NCBI GenBank assembly: GCA_003694235.1
Contig: RFKO01000247.1
Span: 1-5,981 of the forward strand
Reading direction: 5' to 3'
Length of the DNA: 5,981 bases
Source: Anaerolineae bacterium
GTDB lineage: Bacteria > Chloroflexota > Anaerolineae > Anaerolineales > UBA11858
A model generated the notes under the pieces. That model saw only the letters and a list, made by a program, of their open reading frames with translations. It ran no database searches and was not told the origin of the DNA. The translations under genes and the position numbers were made by a program. Numbering within the stretch: position 1 is the first letter of the stretch; each line of letters opens with the position of its first letter. This document shows positions 1 through 5,981 of the stretch, in pieces.

Positions 1-2001
1 AATCATGGGGTTGAGCATTACACCGCAGTCTTCTACCACGACATAGCGCTTGATTTCCACCATGCAGGTCTCGGGATCTACTTCCAGGATCATGGCGTGG
101 ACGCCAAAAGCTGCCGCGCCGTAGTTCGGCCCGAAGTAATCCGTGGCCTCCAGGCCGGGTTCGGTGCCGGGTTCCACCGCCCCGCGCAAGGGATTGGCCA
201 GCGCTGCCAGCTCACCCAGCGAAATAGAGACGCGCGGCATATCGGCGACGCGCACCACGCCATCCTCGATTTCGAGTTCTTCCTCGGGCGTCTCCAGCAC
301 CTTACTGGCCAGTTTGAGCACCTTCTTGCGCACCGCCTTGGCCGCCGCCAGAATGGCGTTACCGGCCACCACCGCGCCGCGGCTGGCGAACGTGCCGGTT
401 CCCCAGTGAAACTCGGCCGTGTCGCCGGTCACCACGCGCACATCCGAGACATCTACGCCCAGCTGCTCGGCGACGATCTGGGCAAAGGAGGTGAAATGCC
501 CCTGTCCTTGCGTACCCACGCCGGTCGCCACGTTGACGCGCCCACTCGGTTCGATCTGGATGCGCGCCCCTTCGTACGGGCCGACACCCGATGTCTCCAC
601 AAAGGGCGTGACGGCAATACCGACGTAGCGGCCCTGCTCGCGATAGCGCGGCTGCTCCTCCTCGATGAACTTCCTGTACCCGATCAGCTCAAGCGCCTTA
701 TCCAGCACCGGCCGGTAGTTTCCACTATCGAAAATCAATTCGGCAAAAGCCTGATCAATGATCTGATGGTGATAGGGGAACTTCTCCGGCGGGATGAAGT
801 TCTTGCGCCGCAGTTCCATCGGGTCCATTCCCAGTTCGCGCGCCGCGATGTCCAGCATACGCTCAATCACGAAGATCCCCTGTGGACGGCCCGCGCCGCG
901 CACCGGCGTGACGATGGTTTTATTGGTGAACACCACCTTGAATTCGGAGGTGAAGTTTTCCACATCGTAACCGCCCATCACATGGCTCTGGGTATTGAGC
1001 GGGATGGTCAGGCCGTAGGGGTCGTACGCGCCGGTGTCATGAAGGAAATTGTCCTTTAGCCCCAAGATGCGCCCGTCTTTGCTCAGTGCGATTTCCACAT
1101 CGTGCAACTGGCCGCGTTCCTGGGTGGTGGCATAGAAATTCTCGCGGCGGTCTTCAATCCACTTGATCGGGCGCGCCAGCTGCATGGACGCCCAGGGGAG
1201 CATCATCTCCTCGGGGTAGAACATCATGATTTTGGGGCCAAACCCGCCGCCAACGAAGGGGGCGATCACCCGCACCTGGTTCTCAGAAAGCCCGAGGCGG
1301 GCTGCCGTCCCATTGCGGATCGGGATAGGCGCCTGGGTGGTATCCCAGATGGTCATCATCTGGCTGCGGTCATCCCACCAGGCCACGATGCCGCGGTTCT
1401 CCATGGCCGCGGCCGCGCCGCGATCCACCACAATACGGCGCCGGATCACCAGATCGGCTTCTGCGCGCGCGGCCTCGTAATCGCCCTTTTTCTGGAAGAG
1501 ATGCGCCGCCAGGTTGGAATCCAGGTCGTCGTGCACGCGCGGACTGTCGGGCTGCAGGGCAGCCTCCATGTCCACCACCGCGGGCAGAGGCTCGTACTCC
1601 ACCACAATGTCATCCAGCGCGTCCTCGGCGATGTAACGGCTCTCGGCGACGACCAGCGCCACCGGCTCGCCGGCATGGCGTACCTTATCTTTGGCCAGCG
1701 GCGGCTGACGTCGCGAGTGAAAGATCACATCCTTCACCGTCGGCGGCGGGGAGACCAGAGGGGGGCCGGGCTGCCAGTCATCTCCCATATCTTCGGCGGT
1801 GAACACAGCCACCACCCCCGGACGCTGGCGGGCGCGCGAGACATCGATGCCCAAAATGCGCGCGTGGGCGTAATCGCTGCGCAGAAAAGCCGCATGCAGC
1901 ATACCGGGGATATCGACATCATCTACAAACAGCGCCTGCCCGGTCAACAACCGGGGATCTTCATTGCGCTTCACGCGTTGGCCGATAAATTTCTTCGCCA
2001 C
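1..2001 (-). CDS. Xanthine dehydrogenase/CO dehydrogenase-family molybdopterin-binding large subunit (C-terminus beyond window)
   Basis: This is the catalytic subunit of a molybdenum hydroxylase, which hydroxylates a substrate with water-derived oxygen and passes electrons to the FeS and FAD subunits encoded just upstream. The frame is open for 667 codons and runs off the left edge; the family is usually about 770-800 residues, so roughly the last 100-130 are missing, including the region expected to hold the catalytic glutamate. Visible family signatures are an N-terminal GQRVKRNEDPRLLTG stretch (about residues 7-21), MENRG (200-204), DTTQAP with a Gln near 223, the cofactor-binding GGGFG (251-255), the active-site loop VRGAGR (367-372) and TQGQGH (497-502). 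The loop has Gly where form I CO dehydrogenase (CoxL, AYRCSFR) has its catalytic Cys, so this is not a classical CO dehydrogenase. The start is GTG at 1999-2001, 4 nt after an AGGAGGG site. No signal peptide is seen, so it is probably cytoplasmic. The substrate is unknown. Confidence 0.93.
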   Translation of the reverse strand, partial: MAKKFIGQRVKRNEDPRLLTGQALFVDDVDIPGMLHAAFLRSDYAHARILGIDVSRARQRPGVVAVFTAEDMGDDWQPGPPLVSPPPTVKDVIFHSRRQPPLAKDKVRHAGEPVALVVAESRYIAEDALDDIVVEYEPLPAVVDMEAALQPDSPRVHDDLDSNLAAHLFQKKGDYEAARAEADLVIRRRIVVDRGAAAAMENRGIVAWWDDRSQMMTIWDTTQAPIPIRNGTAARLGLSENQVRVIAPFVGGGFGPKIMMFYPEEMMLPWASMQLARPIKWIEDRRENFYATTQERGQLHDVEIALSKDGRILGLKDNFLHDTGAYDPYGLTIPLNTQSHVMGGYDVENFTSEFKVVFTNKTIVTPVRGAGRPQGIFVIERMLDIAARELGMDPMELRRKNFIPPEKFPYHHQIIDQAFAELIFDSGNYRPVLDKALELIGYRKFIEEEQPRYREQGRYVGIAVTPFVETSGVGPYEGARIQIEPSGRVNVATGVGTQGQGHFTSFAQIVAEQLGVDVSDVRVVTGDTAEFHWGTGTFASRGAVVAGNAILAAAKAVRKKVLKLASKVLETPEEELEIEDGVVRVADMPRVSISLGELAALANPLRGAVEPGTEPGLEATDYFGPNYGAAAFGVHAMILEVDPETCMVEIKRYVVVEDCGVMLNPMI

Positions 2002-2005
2002 AGTT

Positions 2006-2012
2006 CCCTCCT
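2006..2012 (-). promoter_or_regulatory. Ribosome binding site for the large subunit (decides GTG start)
   Basis: On the minus strand AGGAGGG lies between the stop codon of the FeS subunit (2013-2015) and a GTG at 1999-2001. The GTG begins a protein whose first residues fit the family N-terminus, and the next in-frame Met is far downstream, inside conserved sequence. GTG is therefore the best start. Confidence 0.8.
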
Positions 2013-2498
2013 TTACGCCTGCCCGCCGTGCATCTTCTCAGCAGCCAGTTTGACCGCCTCGACGATGTGCACATACCCCGTGCAACGACACAGGTTGCCG
2101 GAAATCGCCTCACGGATTTCGTCCTCGGTGGGGTTGGGATGGGACTCCAGAAAGGGTACCAGCGAGGTCAGAAAACCAGGGGTGCAAAAACCGCACTGTA
2201 AGCCATGTGCATCCCGAAATGCCTCCTGCAAAGGATGTAACTGGTCAATGGTTCCCAATCCCTCAACGGTAATAATCTCGTGCCCATGCGCCTGCGGCGC
2301 GAACATCAGGCAGGAGCGCACCGGTTCGCCGTCGAACAACACCGTACATGCGCCGCACACGCCATGTTCACAGCCGACATGGGTGCCGGTCAGGCCGAGC
2401 TCATGGCGCAGGAAGTCGCTCAGCAACATGCGCGGCTCGACCTGGCGCTGATACGACTTGCCATTAACGGTAACCTGCAAATCGAACAATTTGCTCAT
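2013..2498 (-). CDS. [2Fe-2S] small subunit of the molybdenum hydroxylase (CoxS-like)
   Basis: This is the electron-transfer subunit that carries two [2Fe-2S] clusters between the molybdenum site and the FAD subunit. It is 161 residues, the normal length for CoxS/NdhS/HcrC-type subunits. The N-terminal plant-ferredoxin-like domain has the cluster ligands Cys43, Cys48, Cys51 and Cys63 (CEHGVCGAC, then RSC). The C-terminal helical domain has Cys102, Cys105, Cys137 and Cys139 (CGFCTPGF and CRCTGY). All eight ligands are present, so the subunit looks functional. It starts with ATG after an AAGGAG site with 6-nt spacing. It lies 17 nt after the FAD subunit gene and 11 nt before the large subunit gene, in the medium-small-large order common for this family. 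Assignment to the family is very secure; the substrate of the complex cannot be read from this subunit. Confidence 0.97.
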   Translation of the reverse strand: MSKLFDLQVTVNGKSYQRQVEPRMLLSDFLRHELGLTGTHVGCEHGVCGACTVLFDGEPVRSCLMFAPQAHGHEIITVEGLGTIDQLHPLQEAFRDAHGLQCGFCTPGFLTSLVPFLESHPNPTEDEIREAISGNLCRCTGYVHIVEAVKLAAEKMHGGQA

Positions 2499-2504
2499 CG
2501 TCCT

Positions 2505-2510
2505 CTCCTT
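2505..2510 (-). promoter_or_regulatory. Ribosome binding site of the FeS subunit gene
   Basis: AAGGAG on the minus strand ends 6 nt before the ATG at 2496-2498. It lies within the 17-nt spacer after the FAD subunit stop, supporting translation of the FeS subunit from this start. Confidence 0.75.
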
Positions 2511-2515
2511 CTCGG

Positions 2516-3391
2516 TCAGGCTGCCGCGCGGGCAAAGGCTTCTTCCAGCGCCCGACGGGTAAGCACATTCGCCAGATGGCGACGGAACTCCGCCGAGGCG
2601 TGAATATCATCGCTCGGCTCGATATCTTGCGAAGCGCCGGCTTCGGCCGCAGCGCGGAACAATTCTGCAGAAGGCTTCTCGCCCAACAGCACCTGAGAGG
2701 CGTGTTCCCCTTTCATCGGGCGATCCCCGGCGCTCAGGTAGCTCAGACTGGCGGCGGCGCAGCGGCCATCCTCGTCCAGAGTCACCACCGCCGCCACGCC
2801 CATCAGAGCAAAATCGTGGGGACGGCGCGCCACCTCTTGCAACGACCATCCGCTGCGGCCCGGCATCGGCGGCAGGTGGATTTCCGTCAGTATTTCTTCC
2901 GGCTCCAGCGCAGTGGTGAACAGGCCCAGGAAGAAATCTTCCGCCGCGACCCATCGTTCGCCCGAGGCGCTTTGCAGCTTCAAGCGGGCGTTCAGCGTCA
3001 GACTGATGGATACCAGTTCGGCTGCCGGGTCGGCGTGCGCCAGGCTGCCGCCAAACGTGCCGCGGTTGCGCACCTGGTGTGTGGCGATGCGCGGCATGGC
3101 ATCGTGCACCAACGGCGCCCGCTCGGCAATCAGTTCGTCGAATTGTACGACCTTATGCCGTGTCATCGCGCCGATCAGCACGCCACCATCGTCGGCCGGA
3201 CGAATGTACGCCAGCTCGCCCACCGGATTGAGGTCCACCAGTACCTCTGGCTGCGCCAGCCGGAAATTCATCATAGGAATCAAACTCTGCCCTCCCGCAA
3301 GCGGCTTGGCATCCCAGCCGTGCTCGGCCATTAACGCCAGCGCTTCATCCAGCGAGGCGGGGGCAAAGTATTCAAAGGGAGGTGGCTTCAT
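2516..3391 (-). CDS. FAD-binding middle subunit of the molybdenum hydroxylase (CoxM-like)
   Basis: This subunit takes electrons from the FeS subunit onto FAD and passes them to the final acceptor. At 291 residues it matches the CoxM/CutM family (about 280-300). The N-terminal FAD-binding domain has the pyrophosphate-binding motif AGGQSLIP (32-39) and the second motif RNRGTFGGSLAHADPAAE (108-125), where TFGG matches the TIGG motif of CO dehydrogenase medium subunits. The C-terminal part, from about residue 185, resembles the CO dehydrogenase flavoprotein C-terminal domain, with DFALMGVAA and YLSAGDRP. There is no visible insertion for an extra [4Fe-4S] cluster such as the one in 4-hydroxybenzoyl-CoA reductase. 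Its ATG overlaps the stop of the upstream NmrA-like gene as ATGA, so the two are probably translationally coupled. An AAGGAG site sits 7 nt before the start, within the last codons of that gene. Confidence 0.96.
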   Translation of the reverse strand: MKPPPFEYFAPASLDEALALMAEHGWDAKPLAGGQSLIPMMNFRLAQPEVLVDLNPVGELAYIRPADDGGVLIGAMTRHKVVQFDELIAERAPLVHDAMPRIATHQVRNRGTFGGSLAHADPAAELVSISLTLNARLKLQSASGERWVAAEDFFLGLFTTALEPEEILTEIHLPPMPGRSGWSLQEVARRPHDFALMGVAAVVTLDEDGRCAAASLSYLSAGDRPMKGEHASQVLLGEKPSAELFRAAAEAGASQDIEPSDDIHASAEFRRHLANVLTRRALEEAFARAAA

Positions 3392-4269
3392 AACTCTTCT
3401 CCTTGCCTCTCAATTGTAGCAACGAATTCGCGCCGCAGAAACGCTTCCAGCGAGGTCGGTTTTCTCTCCAGCAGCGCGCCCAGCACCATCGGATTACCGA
3501 CCAGGCCGTAGCGATCATAATAGGCAAACATTTTCAAGAGAGCATCCAGCGCATAGCCCCGCAACCCCTGCCGCTCGGCCTGAAGCCGCCACTCCGCTGC
3601 GGAGAGCCTTTCGAAGCGCACAGGCCGACCCAGGAGGCGGGAAAGCATGGCTGCGATCTGCTTGCCTGTCAGCGGCATGGTGCCGACCAGTTCGTAAGTG
3701 GCGCCGATGTGCCCATCCTCCTGCAAGACCTTCACGGCGGCTGCGGCGACATCGAGCAGATCAACCAGCGAAAGGGCGGCGTCGCCGCTGTACGGCACGG
3801 CGTACACACCTTGCGAACAGACCTGCTGCCGGTAAGCCAGCAAGTTTTGCACGTAGGCTGTCGGCTGCAAGATGGTAAAGGGCAAACCGGATTCCAGCAC
3901 CAGTTCTTCGACGCGCAGTTTGTTCCAGTGGTGCGGCATTTTTTCGGTCTGCGGGTGCAGCACCGAATGGTAAACGAAGTGCTCCACACCAGCCTGCCGC
4001 GCCGCTTCGAGCATTAGACGACCAATGACGACCTCGTCGGGGTGCATGTTGGGGCAGATATGATACACCTTCTGCACACCAGACAGGGCCGCTTCCAGCG
4101 CCGCGGGGTCGCGCAGGTCTCCAGCCACCCATTGGCTGGCTCCCGCAGCCAGGACGCTCTCGCTCTGTCGCTCGTTTCGCACAAACGCCCGTACCGCCGT
4201 TTCGCACTTCGACAGAGCGCGCAGGATTGCGAGACCGGTTTTGCCCGCGGCGCCGGTGACGAGGATCAT
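3388..4269 (-). CDS. NmrA-like / atypical SDR family NAD(P)-binding protein
   Basis: This is a 293-residue Rossmann-fold protein of the NmrA/atypical short-chain dehydrogenase group, whose members include redox-sensing regulators and NAD(P)H-dependent reductases. The glycine-rich motif VTGAAGKTG (4-12, Gly6, Gly9, Gly12) is at the very N-terminus, with Arg31 after strand two as expected for NADP preference. Further family features are GDLRDP (50-55), GVEHFVYHSVLHP (94-106), the HWNKLRVEELVLESGLPFTILQP stretch (114-136; Lys117 at the conserved position) and a C-terminal PTSLEAFLRREF (271-282). The classical SDR YxxxK pair is absent, as is usual in NmrA proteins, so catalysis cannot be assumed. 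An in-frame stop lies three codons upstream, so ATG 4269 is the start, although no good Shine-Dalgarno site precedes it. It lies between the hydrolase and the hydroxylase genes, so a role in the same pathway is inferred. The substrate is unknown. Confidence 0.88.
   Translation of the reverse strand: MILVTGAAGKTGLAILRALSKCETAVRAFVRNERQSESVLAAGASQWVAGDLRDPAALEAALSGVQKVYHICPNMHPDEVVIGRLMLEAARQAGVEHFVYHSVLHPQTEKMPHHWNKLRVEELVLESGLPFTILQPTAYVQNLLAYRQQVCSQGVYAVPYSGDAALSLVDLLDVAAAAVKVLQEDGHIGATYELVGTMPLTGKQIAAMLSRLLGRPVRFERLSAAEWRLQAERQGLRGYALDALLKMFAYYDRYGLVGNPMVLGALLERKPTSLEAFLRREFVATIERQGEEL
3399..3404 (-). promoter_or_regulatory. Ribosome binding site of the FAD subunit gene, inside the preceding gene
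   Basis: AAGGAG on the minus strand, 7 nt before the ATG at 3389-3391. It is embedded in the last codons of the NmrA-like gene, which fits coupled translation through the ATGA overlap. Confidence 0.75.
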
Positions 4270-4297
4270 AGGCCATCAGCCATCGGAAGTCTCGCTC
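4270..4297 (-). other. 28-nt spacer between the cyclase and NmrA-like genes without a clear Shine-Dalgarno site
   Basis: This is the longest non-coding spacer in the window. It holds no AGGAG-like site and no hairpin typical of a terminator. It contains the short direct repeat GATGGCTGATGGC. An ATG at 4281-4283 opens a five-codon frame (MADGL) whose TGA (4266-4268) overlaps the NmrA-like start codon as ATGA. Readthrough or coupled translation from the upstream gene is the simplest explanation for expression of the NmrA-like gene. Confidence 0.5.
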
Positions 4298-5971
4298 TCA
4301 CTCACGCTCCTTGAAAGCGACAAAGCGCGCCCAGCAGGAAGCCAGTTCCATGCCTTTTTGCACAAAGCAACCGATGAAGTAGCGCCCGCTGTCCATATGC
4401 GCCAGGTCTTTCCCCAGATTCTCAGCGTGGATGATACCCTTGGGGAACAGGTTGAGGTGCATGTCCTGGTAGTATTTGTCCAGTGGATAGACGGTATCCC
4501 AATCGGCGCCATACTGCTCGATCAGCTTTTGATTGGCCTCTTCGAATGTCTTGGGGTGCCAGATGCGCTGGATGGTGTTCATCGGATGCTCCATCGCCAC
4601 GCAGTCCACCGCCAGCCATTTGATCTTCTTCTTGAGGCACCATTCGGCGAAGTCGGGCGAGGGGCCAGGATGGCGGATCATGTAGCGGAACTCGTCGGAG
4701 TCCGGGCTGTTCCAGCCGTATTTATGATAACCGGTCTTGATCACCAGGATATCGCCCTCGCGCACTTCCACCACGCTCTCGATCATCTCCGGTGTGTACA
4801 CGCTGGTATCGCTGACGAACTCGGAGATATCCGCCACCGCACCGGGGCCGAACCAGGTCTCGAAGGGCATTTCGCCAATCGTCCGGCCGGAGGCGTAGAA
4901 GTGCTTCTCGCCATCCATGTGCGTGGCCAGGTGGAAGCTGGCGCGGCAGTGGGCGTTATTGCGCCCCAGCCCGAAGTACTGACCGCCGACGCGCTTGGTG
5001 TATTTGATGCTCAACGGTTCGTAATTGGCCCACTGCGGCGTCTGCACGCTGAAAGGCAGGGTCATGTCAAGCATCTCCACCTGATGCATGGCATCGAAGA
5101 ATTCCTGCTCATCCATCCCCTCAGGCGCCTGCAAAGCCACCACCCGGCTCCAGGCCGACTCCACCTCCATAAAGGGGATCGGTTGGATCATGATCCAGGC
5201 GCGCTGGTTACTCAGCTCATCGATCTGCCCGCCCAGTGATTCGGCCAGCAGCAACCCCGCCTTGGGCATGGTGATATGCGTCAGCTTGTGATACCACTCT
5301 GGCGGGAACATCTCATCCCACGTCTTGCCGTATTTGGCCTTCAGCTTGGCTTCGGCCTTCTCGAATTCACGGGCGTGCATATAGCGCAGGTTGGTGTTCA
5401 TCGGGTGCTCGGCGCAGCCGCAGTCCACACCGATGACTTTCAACTCCATCTCCAGCGCCCACTCGAAGAATTCCGGTGAGGGGCCGGGGTGACGCAGATA
5501 GTAGCCGAACTCCTTGTTCTCGACGCCGCCCTGCGCCTTCGGATTGGGGACATCCGGCTGATCCCAGGCATACTTGTGATAACCGGTGTTGATGATCAGG
5601 ATGTCGCCCTTCTTGACCTGGGCGCGCTCCGTGATCATCTCCGGGGTGTACAGCCCGTAATCTTCCACCGCGTAGGGGATGTCCACCACCACGCCTTCGC
5701 CGCACAGGTCGGTCAGAGGAATATCGGCGATGGCGCGCTCGCCGGAGTGGAAAGCGCGCGGCCCAACCAGGTGCGTGCCGGTGTTGTTGCTCCACTCAAT
5801 CAGTTGCCCATTCGCGCCCTGACCGCCTCCCCAGGCACCGGTCAGCCGTTTGAAAAAGTGCACCTGCAGAGGCATCTCGCCAGGGAACGGCGGCGTGAAG
5901 ATGCTCAGCGGCTGGGTGAGGTCGTACCAGCGGGCGCTCTCAAGCAATTGGATGACTTGTTGGCGATCCAT
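4298..5971 (-). CDS. Tandem double-domain cyclase family protein (kynurenine formamidase/isatin hydrolase-like metal hydrolase)
   Basis: This 557-residue protein contains two copies of a cyclase-family domain (about 1-280 and 286-557); single-domain members are about 200-270 residues. The family comprises metal-dependent hydrolases of amide or cyclic bonds, such as bacterial kynurenine formamidase and isatin hydrolase. The C-terminal copy keeps the ligand pattern of the HxGTHxDxPxH motif (His347, His351, Asp353, His357), though Gly and Pro are replaced by Ala and Glu, plus His505 and Glu517 twelve residues apart, the spacing I recall for the KynB ligands. The N-terminal copy has Asn63, His67, Val69 and Ala73 at the first four sites but keeps His232 and Glu244. 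Both halves share YTPEMI, GDIL-I-TGYHKY, RHPGPSP and VDC--EHPMNT. It starts with ATG after GGAGGA at the window edge. No signal peptide or membrane segment is seen, so it is probably cytosolic. True kynurenine formamidase activity is not claimed; no tryptophan-pathway gene is nearby. Confidence 0.9.
   Translation of the reverse strand: MDRQQVIQLLESARWYDLTQPLSIFTPPFPGEMPLQVHFFKRLTGAWGGGQGANGQLIEWSNNTGTHLVGPRAFHSGERAIADIPLTDLCGEGVVVDIPYAVEDYGLYTPEMITERAQVKKGDILIINTGYHKYAWDQPDVPNPKAQGGVENKEFGYYLRHPGPSPEFFEWALEMELKVIGVDCGCAEHPMNTNLRYMHAREFEKAEAKLKAKYGKTWDEMFPPEWYHKLTHITMPKAGLLLAESLGGQIDELSNQRAWIMIQPIPFMEVESAWSRVVALQAPEGMDEQEFFDAMHQVEMLDMTLPFSVQTPQWANYEPLSIKYTKRVGGQYFGLGRNNAHCRASFHLATHMDGEKHFYASGRTIGEMPFETWFGPGAVADISEFVSDTSVYTPEMIESVVEVREGDILVIKTGYHKYGWNSPDSDEFRYMIRHPGPSPDFAEWCLKKKIKWLAVDCVAMEHPMNTIQRIWHPKTFEEANQKLIEQYGADWDTVYPLDKYYQDMHLNLFPKGIIHAENLGKDLAHMDSGRYFIGCFVQKGMELASCWARFVAFKERE
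4574..4801 (-). repeat. Intragenic repeat, C-terminal copy of the conserved cyclase core
   Basis: This stretch encodes residues 391-466, the second copy of the core found at 5393-5653. It has YTPEMI, GDILVIKTGYHKY, RHPGPSPDF and VDCVAMEHPMNT and lacks the insertion of the first copy. It belongs to the half of the protein that keeps the full metal-ligand set. Confidence 0.85.
5393..5653 (-). repeat. Intragenic repeat, N-terminal copy of the conserved cyclase core
   Basis: This stretch encodes residues 107-193 of the cyclase-family protein and is paralogous to residues 391-466. It shares YTPEMI, GDILIINTGYHKY, RHPGPSPEF and EHPMNT with the second copy and carries an 11-residue insertion (around residues 141-156). 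The similarity is visible in DNA too: 5577-5610 matches 4725-4758 at 30 of 34 bases by eye. Confidence 0.85.
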
Positions 5972-5975
5972 GTCT

Positions 5976-5981
5976 TCCTCC
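5976..5981 (-). promoter_or_regulatory. Ribosome binding site of the cyclase-family gene
   Basis: GGAGGA on the minus strand, 4 nt before the ATG at 5969-5971, at the extreme right edge of the window. It supports this start codon. The operon promoter, if immediately upstream, is outside the window. Confidence 0.75.

Noticed and set aside
97..1059. Plus-strand open frame of 320 codons
   Set aside because: It is antisense to the molybdopterin subunit, which has clear family motifs. The predicted peptide is low in recognisable structure and rich in His, Arg and Gly, typical of a shadow frame.
1102..2451. Long plus-strand open frame of 449 codons
   Set aside because: It lies antisense across both the FeS and molybdopterin subunit genes, has a His/Arg-rich composition with no domain I recognise, and has no supporting ribosome binding site. 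Its openness is explained by the GC-rich codon pattern of the real genes.
1..3391. Aerobic CO dehydrogenase operon (coxMSL)
   Set aside because: Gene order fits, but the large subunit lacks the Cys-containing AYRCSFR loop that defines CO-oxidising CoxL, so only the broad family is supported.
4270..4297. Transcription terminator or promoter between the cyclase and NmrA-like genes
   Set aside because: The 28-nt spacer has no GC-rich hairpin with a T-run and is too short for a convincing promoter, so readthrough is more likely.
4241..5239. Plus-strand open frame of 332 codons
   Set aside because: It is antisense to the cyclase-family gene and runs over the spacer and the NmrA-like start. It shows no recognisable domain and no Shine-Dalgarno site.
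4298..5971. Kynurenine formamidase (kynB) of tryptophan degradation
   Set aside because: The family matches, but the protein is twice the usual length, the motif deviates (His-x-Ala-Thr-His with Glu in place of Pro), and no kynureninase or tryptophan dioxygenase gene is adjacent in the window.

Overview
All five genes I can support lie on the minus strand, so the window is read from its right end to its left. Spacings are short (28 nt, a 4-nt overlap, 17 nt, 11 nt), which suggests one operon. Transcription order: a double-domain cyclase/kynurenine-formamidase-family hydrolase (4298-5971), an NmrA-type NAD(P)-binding protein (3388-4269), then the FAD subunit (2516-3391), [2Fe-2S] subunit (2013-2498) and molybdopterin subunit (1-2001, C-terminus off the window) of a xanthine dehydrogenase/CO dehydrogenase-family molybdenum hydroxylase.

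The base composition is GC-rich, with clear Shine-Dalgarno sites before four of the five genes, so the source is a bacterium. The style of the proteins would fit an uncultured environmental lineage such as Chloroflexota, but nothing here fixes the phylum. There is no RNA gene, mobile element, CRISPR array or terminator, and no promoter: the operon start is probably beyond the right edge. No stretch over 30 bases lacks a gene.

The three hydroxylase subunits follow the medium-small-large order of cox-type operons, but the large subunit carries an RGAGR loop instead of the cysteine-containing loop of true aerobic CO dehydrogenase. The substrate is therefore more likely an aromatic, N-heterocyclic or other organic compound than CO. 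The hydrolase upstream belongs to a metal-dependent family that opens amide or cyclic bonds (kynurenine formamidase, isatin hydrolase). A hydroxylate-then-hydrolyse catabolic route is a reasonable inference, but no substrate can be named from the sequence.

The most notable point is the hydrolase itself. It is an internal duplication in which the C-terminal half keeps all the metal ligands expected from the family, while the N-terminal half has lost three of them. This suggests a catalytic domain fused to a pseudo-enzyme domain.
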